A DNA stretch of 64,000 nt from Siphonodentalium dalli (GCA_032622095.1 CP136069.1:12816450-12880449), one strand, 5' to 3'; numbered from the stretch's first letter, positions 43,255-52,400 are shown. Notes: generated by a model from the sequence alone, not told the origin. Program-made: numbers and translations.

Positions 43255-43293
43255 GCCTCCGATGACTCGCACTAGCGAAGAAACGCGTCAGGC
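43255..43293 (+). ncRNA. Hammerhead-ribozyme-like fold in PLE 1
   Basis: Stem I GCCT (43255-43258) pairs with AGGC (43290-43293). The core CCGATGA is followed by stem II TCGC-ACTA-GCGA (43267-43278) and GAAA (43280-43283). A minimal stem III follows (A-C..G-T around GC), with C 43289 at the cleavage position. The consensus core is CTGATGA, so position 4 is C instead of T, and the first stem II pair is C/A instead of G/C. Minimal stem III hammerheads are known from PLE pseudo-LTRs. Activity is doubtful because of the core change. Confidence 0.65.
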
Positions 43294-43363
43294 TCTTGCC
43301 TAAGATATCTCAATCTTTGGAGTTGTAACCCTTCTTTGTGCATTTGCACTTGTTAATTATAAG

Positions 43364-44035
43364 GTTTCCAACCCAGCTTTACCAAGCTTTACCAAGGTTG
43401 CAGCCTAGCTTCACCAAGGTTTCCAACCTAGCTTTACCAAGCTTTACCAAGGTTGCAGTCTAGCTTCACCAAGGTTTCCAACCTAGCTTTACCAAGGTTT
43501 CCAGCCTAGCTTTACCAAGCTTTACTGAGGTTGCAGTCTAGCTTCACCAAGGTTTCCAACCTAGCTTTACCAAGGTTTCCAACCTAGCTTTACCAAGCTT
43601 TACTGAGGTTTCCAACCAAGCTTTACCAAGGTTGTAGCCTAGCTTTACCAAGCTTTACCAAGGTTTCCAGCCTAGCTTTACCAAGGTTGTAGCCTAGCTT
43701 TACCAAGCTTTACCAAGGTTTCCAGCCTAGCTTTACCAAGCTTTACTGAGGTTTCCAACCAAGCTTTACCAAGGTTGTAGCCTAGCTTTACCAAGCTTTA
43801 CCAAGGTTTCCAGCCTAGCTTTACCAAGCTTTACTGAGGTTTCCAACCAAGCTTTACCTAGCTTCACCAAGGTTTCCAACCAAGCTTTACCAAGGTTGTA
43901 GCCTAGCTTTACCAAGCTTTACCAAGGTAGCAGCCTAGCTTTACCAAGCTTTACTGAGGTTTCCAACCTAGCTTTACCAAGCTTTACCAAGGTTGCATCC
44001 TTGCTTTACCAAGCTTTACCAAGGTTGCAATTGTT
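43364..44035. repeat. AGCTTTACCAAG minisatellite, right part
   Basis: Alternating units CCTAGCTTTACCAAG, CTTTACCAAGGTTGCAG and CTTTACTGAGGTTTCCAACC form an imperfect higher-order pattern of about 60-100 bp. Translated frames are meaningless. Confidence 0.92.
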
Positions 44036-44643
44036 TTGTATTTAAGGTGGGAACGGGTGAAAATCTCTAATGGCACTGCAAAGGCTTCAACTTTGACAAT
44101 ATCATCATCCTTAATGATACAATCTCTTGAATTTTACAACAGTCTTGAACCATGCCATATGATCATTCATGCTATTATTCATTCAAAGTTCACTTTTCAG
44201 TCAGAATTTTAAAATTCTATTTAGGTTGAGATAAATGGTACCTTATGAAGTTATACCATGTACAATGTATAGGATAATATTCACAGGTATATTTTTATGC
44301 ATCTGAGGTATTTGGAGTGTGATAAAACAGTTAAATTAGATAAATTAGCTATGAATAAATAATGATAGAAACAAAGCCTTTGGAGAAGTCTTTTTATCTG
44401 ACGCCGTCTGTAAAGAGGTGGTAAATGTAGCTTGGCTAAAAGCATGGTTACTGTCCCCGGATCACATGAATACTCGCGGTCTTTACAGTACAATCATATT
44501 CAAGTTGTGGGCCCAAGAGATATATGCTTGCTTGTTAATGTTTTTATGACATCCACCGAGATTACGTCAGAGAAAAGCCAGCATTGTGTTGGCCTTGGCT
44601 GTTATTCTGTTTACATGTTCAAACCAACTTACAACTAATGATT
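44036..44643. other. Unassigned sequence with an open frame
   Basis: About 60 codons stay open on the plus strand near 44361-44545 (AFGEVFLSDAVCKEVVNVAW region) without a recognisable family or clear splice sites. It does not look like the TBC-domain sequence expected upstream of the next exon. Confidence 0.3.
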
Positions 44644-44647
44644 TTAA

Positions 44648-44883
44648 CCCTTTGAGTGCCAGGTCGATTTTTGTATCAACCCATATACCCTGTGCCAATG
44701 CATTCTCTTATATATGCGAGTCGACCATAGGTCGCCTCGCATATATAAGAGAATGCATTGGCCTAACAATTTTTTATTTTTTTTTACAATTTTTTACAAT
44801 TTTAATAATTTATTCTTATATTCTTTAACAGACTTATTTTGTAGGTTTAGGGCCGATTAGATCGGCCCCTGGCACCTAAAGGG
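44648..44883. mobile_element. TTAA MITE type I next to an exon acceptor
   Basis: CCCTTTGAGTGCCAGG termini with TTAA at 44644-44647 and 44884-44887; one core hairpin inside. Only 28 bp separate it from the first TBC exon. Confidence 0.92.
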
Positions 44884-44915
44884 TTAATATTTTAGTGAGA
44901 TTACTTTTTTTTCAG

Positions 44916-45095
44916 ACATTGCTCCGCATCTGGGATTGTTTTCTTCTAGAAGGGCCGAAGGTTCTGTTTCGATTTTCGCTGGCCATTATGAAGATGCACG
45001 AGGAAGAGCTGTTACAACGGACGGATACGATTGGCTTGATGCGTTACCTAAAAGGATGCTCTAAACTCACATTCGACGTCGAAGGTTTGATCAAG
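44916..45095 (+). CDS. TBC (Rab-GAP) domain exon, 60 codons
   Basis: Acceptor TTTTTTTCAG ends at 44915 and donor AAG/GTATAA follows 45095; phase 0 at both ends. The peptide contains RIWDCFLLEGPKVLFRF and LMRYLKGCSKLTFD. The (R)IWD.FL.EG....FR pattern is the hallmark of the C-terminal third of the TBC domain, a helical fold that speeds GTP hydrolysis on Rab GTPases at membranes. The catalytic Arg and Gln fingers lie further N-terminal in this family and their exons are not recognised in the window. The next exon (47560) continues the same domain. A type I TTAA MITE lies 28 bp upstream, so the branch point must be within that remainder or inside the MITE. Confidence 0.85.
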
Positions 45096-45114
45096 GTATA
45101 ACAGGGTCAAATTA

Positions 45115-45226
45115 CAGTACTGCCCTAAATAATCGACTCCTTAACCACAGCAGAATTATGTGTAACTTTTCAGGATTTAGTCGGAAATATGGCTTGTTGC
45201 CATTCATCGGAAAGCTCTCAGTGAGA
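45115..45226. mobile_element. Family A MITE, left half only
   Basis: CAGTACTGCCCTAAATAATC to GAAAGCTCTCAGTGAGAG. It begins 20 bp after the TBC exon donor. Confidence 0.85.
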
Positions 45227-45289
45227 GGTGGGTTCCACCCATCAAAGTTCAGAGTGGTCAGATATTAATTTTTGTAATCTATTATTTTT

Positions 45290-45605
45290 CATCACTGAAA
45301 ATTTTTAATGGCCCAGTAAAAGGTCGACGAGAAGATGGTCTCGGACCAAATTGCGGATGAAGATAGATAACTCTAAAATCAAGTGGCTTTTTTGTGTCAG
45401 ATACTTGACAAACTGGCAAAATTTTGTTGAACAAAATGTTGATAAATAACAGGTTTTGGGCAATTTTATACTATAGATGACTTGTTCATATTATTTTTGG
45501 GCAATTAATCGATTCTGTTAACTGGAGCGGCATTTTTAAAAAACATTGTTGTTGGAATCTGATGAAATGGGGGACCATCAAATCGGATTGAGTACCTTTA
45601 AGTAA
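45290..45605. repeat. Dispersed repeat, inverted relative to 20.87 kb
   Basis: The reverse complement of 20870-21150: CGGACCAAATTGCGGATGAA, TTGAACAAAATGTTGATAAA, GGGCAATTAATCGATTC and the terminus GGATTGAGTACCTTTAA. Confidence 0.75.
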
Positions 45606-46050
45606 TATTTTTGCAATTATCCCATGTACTTCCTGGTTTTTGTCTGTTGATAGTCAAACTGTACAGTGTCTTATCAATATGAATTTGAACTCTAGCGTTT
45701 CCATGACTATGAGTTATCAGAATTGATTAATCAACCATTATAGTCAACATTTAGTTCATTAATCGTTCATATATTTTCCCTTTCATATATTTGCTCTATA
45801 CTACATCAAGGTAAACAAGTGATAATTGCGAAATTACAATGACTACTTTACATCCATTCTGAACACAGTTATAAACTGTCAGTGTTCTGTGTTTCATTTC
45901 ATATACACAACAATGAATACCAATGCTCTCATTCGTCCCAATGTAGTTATAAACATATGCCCTTACTTTTTAATACTGCCCAGAATTGCCGATGAGCCCG
46001 ATGTTTCTGCATACTGTACACCCAACATGACAGTAAGTTTGAAATTGCAT
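45606..46050. other. Unassigned intron sequence
   Basis: Within the first intron of the TBC gene; no exon recognised. Confidence 0.4.
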
Positions 46051-46078
46051 GAAGTAAAGATAATAAAAAGGTATATGA

Positions 46079-46708
46079 CTAGAAGTCCTTCCTGTTCAAA
46101 CCGAGTGGGGTCAGGGTCCGGAGGGCGAAAATCCAGTGGATTTCGCGTGTTTTTCGGGGTTGGGTTCCCGAAACGCTCTCTGGGTCAAAGTTCAAGATCT
46201 CAATGACCCAATGTAGAAGGTTGCTTGTGTCGTGGTCTGGTAGGTTAAAGTGGAACGCTACCGGAGTATCTCTGTTGTGTCTAATGTCGGCCAGATGTTC
46301 TTTTATGCGTGTTATAAATGTGCGCTTGGTCTCACCTACGTATTGGGAGTTGCATTTGTTGCATGTGAGTAAATAGATACAATTTTTCGTGAGGCAATTG
46401 TATCGTGAGGGTCCCTTGAATCGCTTCTTGGTGATTTTACTTTTGAACCATTTTTGGTGTGGGATGTCCTTGCATATTAAGCAGTATTTCCGTTCACATG
46501 GTGTGAATGCGTTGGGAAAATGTCTTCCCGTGGTGCCTCTCGATTGTGGGAGTTTGGCTTTGGTCAATATGTCTTTCAGGTTGGGTGGTCTGCGTCTCGC
46601 TAGGAGAGGTGGTTTTGGAAATAGACGTCGATATCGTATCGATGTCTGAAGTATAGGCCAGTGAGCCCTGATTAGGTGGAATGTCCGTGAAGATTCTGGG
46701 TGGTAGTC
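46079..46708 (-). pseudogene. PLE endonuclease fragment (linker and GIY-YIG domain)
   Basis: On the minus strand the frame begins near YHPESSRTFHLIRAHWPIL and continues with PPLLARRRPPNLKDILTKAK, typical of the linker after PLE reverse transcriptase. Next is a Cys motif, CERKYCLICKDI, and the GIY-YIG nuclease core: IYLLTCNKCNSQYVGETKR, then RIKEHLADIR with the conserved Arg and His. The tail is HWIFALRTLTPLGLNRK and a stop at 46079. The domain nicks target DNA during retrotransposition. It looks open and intact, but reverse transcriptase is absent: at about 46708 the sequence passes into the inverted pseudo-LTR. It lies antisense in the first intron of the TBC gene. An overlapping frame upstream is non-coding. 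Confidence 0.88.
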
Positions 46709-46730
46709 CGTAAACCATATATGGCAACAG

Positions 46731-46770
46731 CCAATCATAACGAAGCTTCTTCCCACACGGACTATATAAA
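46731..46770 (+). promoter_or_regulatory. CCAAT and TATA boxes of PLE 2
   Basis: CCAAT at 46731-46735 and TATATAAA at 46763-46770 on the plus strand, pointing into the hammerhead-like segment 37 bp further on. Confidence 0.55.
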
Positions 46771-46806
46771 GGCGAGGTAATCCGTACTTTTTCACAAACC
46801 ACATTT

Positions 46807-46847
46807 GGTCCTGAACGAGGATTTACTATAATCGAAACGCGTTGACC
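46807..46847 (+). ncRNA. Hammerhead-like fold in PLE 2
   Basis: Stem I GGTC (46807-46810) pairs with GACC (46844-46847). Stem II GATT (46820-46823) pairs with AATC (46830-46833). GAAA follows at 46834-46837, then minimal stem III A-C..G-T with T 46843 at the cleavage position. The first core strand reads CTGAACGAG, two bases longer than the CTGATGA consensus, so this copy is probably inactive. Fold order and the ACGCGT stem III match PLE 1. Confidence 0.55.
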
Positions 46848-46928
46848 ACATAGCAAAGGATTAGTTTTTTACTGGTGTTTTTCCTGGAGAATTAACTTTC
46901 TCATATACCTAACCGAAGTAAAGATAAT

Positions 46929-47559
46929 CTTGGCCACGAGCCACTGATATGTATTTCGGCAGAGTATGTGCTTTGCATTACATCGGCTAAAAGAGCGAAA
47001 CTGCGGTAAAAGGCATGCACTTGCACTGAAGTTCAGGATGACATAGGTAGACAGTGGTAATTATTTGAGCCTTTGTGGGGCTAACAGGGATTCAGTCACA
47101 TTTACTGGCAAGTATAACCTGGACATTATCAATAAAATGTTGCGTCACGGACTGTGAGAACATGACCGCCAAACGTCGGCGTGACATAAAAGCCAAAGGA
47201 AGCTGCATCATGGTGAGTCGAGTCTAATGAGATAACAGGTTACCGGGTGGTAAGTTGTGATGCATACGCGGTTAACTGTCACTTTCAGACATGGCCTTGG
47301 ACTATCGGTGAATAGTCCTGCTTACAAACACGAACATATTCAATCCCCCCTCGATCATCAACGAAAGTATAAATAACTGTTAACTATCACACTTGACGAA
47401 GGTTAGTGGATTATTCGAATAATCGTGGCAAGCCTAAGTCTGTCAGTAATTCAGATCGCAATTTAGCTCGCAATTGTCTTGGAAAAAGTGTTACATATGA
47501 CCCTGATCCTTTATAAACTTAGATTCCTATGTAACAAGATATCTTTTTTTTTATTCCAG
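46929..47559. other. Unassigned intron sequence
   Basis: Between PLE 2 and the second TBC exon; no exon recognised. A polypyrimidine tract TCTTTTTTTTTATTCCAG ends at 47559. Confidence 0.5.
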
Positions 47560-47694
47560 ATCACTTTCGATGAACTAAAAATCCCTCATCGAATTGAGAT
47601 TGCTTCGAAACAATCTTTATTTCTGAAAGATTTGAAAGAAAGATACAGAAAACGGGAGTATGAGTTCAAGATAAATAAGAACAGTGAAGACACA
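47560..47694 (+). CDS. TBC gene exon 2, end of TBC domain and basic linker
   Basis: Acceptor TTATTCCAG ends at 47559; donor ACA/GTAAGT follows 47694; 45 codons, phase 0 at both ends, so it joins the preceding exon in frame. The peptide starts ITFDELK, the last helix of a TBC domain following LIK of the previous exon. It continues through ASKQSLFLKDLKERYRKRE, a basic helix probably forming a short coil, to KINKNSEDT. This basic extension after the last TBC helix is common in the family. The final 17 bp and the donor are the founder of the tandem array in the following intron. Reading into the intron gives a stop after VSKL. Confidence 0.8.
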
Positions 47695-48812
47695 GTAAGT
47701 AAATTATAAGAACAATGAAGACACGGTAAGTAAGACTGAATTATAAGAACAGTGAAGACACGGTAAGTAAGACTGAATTATAAGAACAATGAAGACACGG
47801 TAAGTAAGACTGAATTATAAGAACAGTGAAGACACGGTAAGTAAATTATAAGAACAGTGAAGACACAGTAAGTAAGACTGAATTATAAGAACAATGAAGA
47901 CACGGTAAGTAAGACTGAATTATAAGAACAGTGAAGACACGGTAAGTAAATTATAAGAACAGTGAAGACACGGTAAGTAAATTATAAGAACAGTGAAGAA
48001 ACGGTAAGTAAATTATAAGAACAGTGAAGACACGGTAAGTAAATTATAAGAACAGTGAAGAAACGGTAAGTAAATTATAAGAACAGTGAAGACACGGTAA
48101 ATAAGACTGAATTATAAGAACAGTGAAGACTCGGTAAGTAAATTATAAGAACAGTGAAGACACAGTAAGTAAGACTGAATTATAAGAACAGTGAAGACAC
48201 GGTAAGTAAATTATAAGAACAATGAAGACACGGTAAGTAAGACTGAATTATAAGAACAGTGAAGACTCGGTAAGTAAATTATAAGAACAGTGAAGACACA
48301 GTAAGTAAGACTGAATTATAAGAACAGTGAAGACACGGTAAGTAAATTATAAGAACAATGAAGACACGGTAAGTAAGACTGAATTATAAGAACAATGAAG
48401 ACACGGTAAGTAAGACTGAATTATAAGAACAGTGAAGACATGGTAAGTAAGACTGAATTATAAGAACAGTGAAGACACGTTAAGTATATTATAAGAACAG
48501 TGAAGACACGGTAAGTAAGACTGAATTATAAGAACAGTGAAGACACGGTAAGTAAATTATAAGAACAGTGAAGACACGGTAAGTAAATTATAAGAACAGT
48601 GAAGACACGGTAAGTAAATTATAAGAACAGTGAAGACACGGTAAGTAAATTATAAGAACAGTGAAGACACGGTAAGTAAATTATAAGAACAGTGAAGACA
48701 CGGTAAGTAAATTATAAGAACAGTGAAGACACGGTAAGTAAATTATAAGAACAGTGAAGACACAGTAAGTAAATTATAAGAACAATGGAGAGACGGTAAG
48801 TAAATTATAAGA
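47695..48812 (+). repeat. Tandem array of splice-donor-bearing units in a TBC-gene intron
   Basis: About 34 units of two lengths, 31 bp (GGTAAGTAAATTATAAG then AACAGTGAAGACAC) and 37 bp (with an extra GACTGA). Each unit repeats the end of exon 2 (AAGAACAGTGAAGACAC) and its donor GTAAGT. Two units have altered donors (GTAAATA; GTTAAGT). The units are in sense orientation with the gene. Neither length is a multiple of three, and TAA follows the donor in the exon frame. Confidence 0.95.
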
Positions 48813-49744
48813 AGTTTCGTCCATGGAAATCCCGTGCACAATAATATCCGTACTCAGCACTACGACAATCTTTGATGTCACTGCGACATGTATTACGCTG
48901 TGTACATGTATATAAGGTCGCTATTTCAATGCACACCAACCATTACGTTGTAGTTTTGGCGCTTTTATTTCAAAGGGTTATACCTGTACCGGTAACACAC
49001 TGTGCGCAGTTGACCTGCTTTTTCACCAGTATTCTGTTAACCCCCGAACTCCCGTTGCAGCCGGATTTTTTGTACGGCATATTGCTATTGACTTTTTGTA
49101 CATGTATGAATCAAACATCACCTGCGAGGGGAATGAGGCTGTCCTACGGACGCGGAGCCGTACGAACGGAAACCCTGTTTTTTTACTTAGAATTTGACTG
49201 ATTTCATAACATTTCGGTTTCTGGCTGACAACTCCTGTCTGCATTATTTGATTTGAACCAAAGCTGGGATGTGTGTTTCCCAGCTAGAACTAAATACCAA
49301 ATTCGAATATGGCTTCTGTCCAATTATTTTCACATGAGTCACAGCCATTTTCTGATTTAGAATGTTACCTCATTTTGTCATTGAAATTAGGGGTATTTCA
49401 GCTGGGTATTTCAGATATTCTTTTTAAACTCAAATTATTATTTTATTTTGTGGTAGTACAATTCGAAATGGCTAAAGGGCGTATTTTGCCACGCTCCAGC
49501 GATGCTCTTGTTACAACTGAAAGGATTCCACAGAAACCAAATACTGTTTACGAATGATAACATAATGTACATTTACTGATATTTTTCATGTGGCATTTAG
49601 CCAATTCTTCACTTTAACATTGGACAGAGTTATTCATATATGACATATATATTTGCCGCTGCCATAAGACAGGGCACATCCACACCTTACCCGCATGCCA
49701 AGCAAGGTTCTGATGAAGATTAACTCCGCCAAAAGTGACAGACC
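48813..49744. other. Unassigned intron sequence
   Basis: Includes TGTATATAAGG near 48905, a TATA-like motif, and an 82-codon frame at 49309-49557 without family resemblance. No exon with compatible phase is clear. Confidence 0.4.
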
Positions 49745-50592
49745 CAAACCTGAATTTAGTGTGCCTGTCATTTGCAGAATGATGTTCCCAGAGGGTGAAT
49801 TTAGTGATGCTATCCTGCATAGCAGGCTAGCATCACTAAATTCACCCTCTGGGGGACCTCATTCTGATTAGGCCTCATCTTTTCTGGAAAGTTTCTTTAT
49901 TATCAAATTTCTTTAGAAACTTCACATAGATTCTATTTCTTTTTTAGTTTAGTTTCTCTATAATCCCAAATTGGCAGATGACACATTGCATAATAGATGT
50001 TCCCAATGGGTGTACATCACAATATTCACCATTTGGGAACCTCAATCTGAGTCTATGTCTCCCATAGCAGATGAGGCCTTGCAGAATGAGGTCCCAAGAG
50101 GGTTAATTTGGTGATGATCACTAAATTCACCCTCAGGGGAACTCATTCTGCAAACGACAGGCACGCTTAACCCATATACCCTGTGCCAATGCATTCTCTT
50201 ATATAAGAGAATGCATTGGCCTAACAAATTTTCATCATTTGTTATTATTTTTTACAATTTTTTTAAATTTTAATAATTTTTTCTTGTATTCTACTCTCTT
50301 TCAGTGCCAGACTTATTTTGTAGGTTTAGTGCCAGGGAATCTTACGTTTTTCATGATCAAATTATTACTATGAATACTTGATGATAGTTTTGAGTTATAA
50401 CATGCCCCTAAGGTTTTAACCAGTTTGTTTTTAAATTCGCTATAGCATGCTTAAGCATACCCAAAAAAAATTCAACCCAAAAACAAACAAAAAATCTTTA
50501 AAAAAAATAAAAAATTTTAGGGCCAATTTTACAGACCGTAAATTAGGGACAATGAGATCGGCCCCTGGCACTGAAAGGGTTAATACAGACTT
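49745..50592. mobile_element. hAT-like MITE interrupted by a TTAA MITE
   Basis: AAACCTGAATTTAGTGTG, two hairpins (the second shortened), then GCACGC before the TTAA insertion; the terminus TACAGACTTG continues at 50584. Confidence 0.8.
50171..50579. mobile_element. TTAA MITE type I, degraded, nested in hAT-like MITE
   Basis: TTAA at 50167-50170 and 50580-50583. The right end GGCACTGAAAGGG is intact. The left end has lost the GAGTGCCAGG part and starts CCCATATACCCTG. The core hairpin is shortened to its stem. Confidence 0.8.
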
Positions 50593-50754
50593 GGGCAGAC
50601 CAGTTGCAAGTTATCATGATTCTTATTTCAAACTAATGAGTTCTATCCTATATATCAACATGGCATTGCAAGTTATCATGATTCTTATTTCAAACTAATG
50701 AATTCTATCCTATGGGATTGCATGTTTTGCTGACAGTAGTTGTTATTTTACTTA

Positions 50755-50901
50755 CAGTAATGCCCTAAATAATCGACTCCTTAACCACAGCAGAATTATG
50801 GGTAACTTTTTAGGATTTGGTCGCAAATATGGCTTGTTGCCATTCATCGGAAAGCTCTCATTGAGGTTAAGGAGTTGAGTCGATTATTTAGAGCATTACT
50901 G
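50755..50901. mobile_element. Family A MITE, right arm deleted
   Basis: The left arm is full; after the apex only GGTTAAGGAG to GCATTACTG of the right arm remains. It ends 28 bp before the next exon acceptor. Confidence 0.85.
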
Positions 50902-50929
50902 TATATTTTTAATTTTATTTCTGTTACAG

Positions 50930-51002
50930 TATCTTGTTCTAGAAGCTGAGGAAGCATCAAATAAATTCAGAGCCATCGTCTGTGCAACACAAATAGAAAA
51001 AG
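50930..51002 (+). CDS. TBC gene exon 3 (24 codons plus one base)
   Basis: Acceptor TTCTGTTACAG ends at 50929 and donor AAAG/GTGAGA follows 51002. It enters in phase 0, matching exon 2, and leaves after the first base of a codon, matching exon 4. The peptide YLVLEAEEASNKFRAIVCA then TQIEK is acidic-amphipathic followed by a beta-strand-like RAIVCAT. Together with the next exons this looks like the start of a C-terminal propeller-type domain after the TBC domain. The evidence for exon status is phase compatibility and good splice sites rather than family recognition. A family A MITE ends just 28 bp upstream. Confidence 0.65.
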
Positions 51003-51040
51003 GTGAGAATTTTAGCCATCCTTTTGTTTAAAAGCCCATG

Positions 51041-51294
51041 CAAGCTTTGAAATAGTGTGTCTTGTCATTTGCAGAATGAGGTCCCCAGAGGGTGAATTTA
51101 GTGATACTACCCCGCATAGCGGGCTTGCATCACCAAATTCACCCTCTGGGGACCTCATTCTGCTTACACCTCAGCAGAATGAGGTTCCCAGAGGGTGAAT
51201 TTGGTGAATCTAGCCCGCTATGCGGGTAGCATCACTAAATTCACCCTCTGGGAACCTCATTCTCCAAATGACAGACACACTATTTCAAGGCTTG
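51041..51294. mobile_element. hAT-like MITE, short form
   Basis: Two hairpins back to back, ends CAAGCTTTGAAATAG and CTATTTCAAGGCTTG. The flanks AAAGCCCA and AAAGGCCCA suggest an imperfect target duplication. Confidence 0.88.
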
Positions 51295-52138
51295 TAAAGG
51301 CCCACTTAATTTTCGAACCCCCAAATAATTTTATATAAAATATATGCCATATTATATACCATTTGAAAGAGGGAGCTCCAAAACATTGTATTATCAACTT
51401 ATTCGGTATATTAATAAACTGAACATGTTGTTTTTGTTGTGGTACTGACTTGGTGTTCTCGAGTTTCATTATTTTCAATGGAAGGGGAATAACTCTATAT
51501 CTTAAGATATAGAGTAAAAATACATTTTTAATTTGTATTCTGGGAGCCAAAACCGGAAAAAATCTTTCTGTGATTTCAGCTTTTTTCTATTACTCTATGG
51601 GCATCTTCTGAGACACAGATGGTGATGAATTATAGTATATTAATCATATTTTATGGCATCAGGGATTTTTCTGCCTATTTTGGGAATGGGTCCGGGTCCG
51701 TTCGAATTGGGAAAAATGTGTCTTTACAGACCAAAATTGGGAATTTTCCATGTTTTAGAAAAATTCAATTAATCACTGTTACACACAAGTAAATAGTACT
51801 AATACCGTAATTTTCGGTGTATAACGCTACTTAAACACAGGTAACTCAAAGATGGAGTAAAATTCCAGCCCATTGGGGTCCATTTCTCAGCCTCAGGTAA
51901 GTTGAAAATTCACAGATAACAACGGAAGGATTCAATCCATCCACCAAACTTCGACGGAAAAACGGTAATAATAGTGCGGGGGGGGGGGGTGGGATTCCAG
52001 CAAATGTTTATAAAATTAACAGTGAGGACAGCAGGTGAGGATGTGAAATTTTTATATTTTATACATAACTCGGCAAGCTTTTTCTTCTCCGCAAGATTAT
52101 ATTTTTGTTTAAATGGAGCCCCACGCTGCCACAGTAAA
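51295..52138. other. Unassigned intron sequence with a 24-bp palindrome
   Basis: ACTCTATATCTTAAGATATAG (51490-51513) is part of a perfect palindrome. TACCGTAATTTTCGGTGTAT near 51803 resembles the end of a widespread DNA-transposon repeat. A run of 10 G lies near 51980. Confidence 0.5.
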
Positions 52139-52400
52139 AAATGTGTATTCCGGTAACCACATGGTGCGTCCCCCCTAATAATGAGATAATCCTGCTGAAA
52201 ACGTGCGCAAACGTCATGGATACACGGCTTAATCGTAAACCGATGAGTCCACTTTTAACGGAATGCGGGGGGATGTGTATTCTGGAAGAACATGGTGCGT
52301 CCCCCTGATAATGAGATAATCCTAGCAACCACGTGCGCGAAAGTAATATATACTGGCTTACAAGTCGGATGTGGCCACTTTCAAATGAATGCGGGGAGGT
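52139..52400. repeat. Tandem duplication of about 130 bp
   Basis: Two diverged units share TGTGTATTC, ACATGGTGCGTCCCCC, TAATGAGATAATCCT and CGTGCGC.AA, ending in GAATGCGGGG. Confidence 0.75.

Larger units (their letters stand above)
42692..43363. mobile_element. Penelope-like element 1, deleted and inverted
   Basis: The left part is the 3' end of a PLE on the minus strand (linker and GIY-YIG tail fragments). The right part is a pseudo-LTR on the plus strand with CCAAT boxes, CRE, TATA box and a hammerhead-like fold. GTTTCCAACC occurs on both sides (42682-42691, 43364-43373), but this is also a minisatellite unit, so the target duplication is ambiguous. Confidence 0.75.
46065..46914. mobile_element. 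Penelope-like element 2, inverted structure with 14-bp target duplication
   Basis: Direct repeats GAAGTAAAGATAAT (46051-46064, 46915-46928) bound an 850-bp insertion. It contains a minus-strand GIY-YIG 3' end (46708-46079) and a plus-strand promoter and hammerhead-like segment (46731-46847). The 3' end CTAGAAGTCCTTCCTGTTC matches that of PLE 1 (CTAGAAGTCTTTCTTATTC). Confidence 0.88.

Noticed and set aside
45826-46206. 126-codon plus-strand frame overlapping the PLE
   Set aside because: It is antisense to the clear GIY-YIG frame and has no family pattern.
49309-49557. 82-codon frame in a TBC-gene intron
   Set aside because: Largely hydrophobic low-complexity start, no splice sites in a compatible phase, and no family resemblance.
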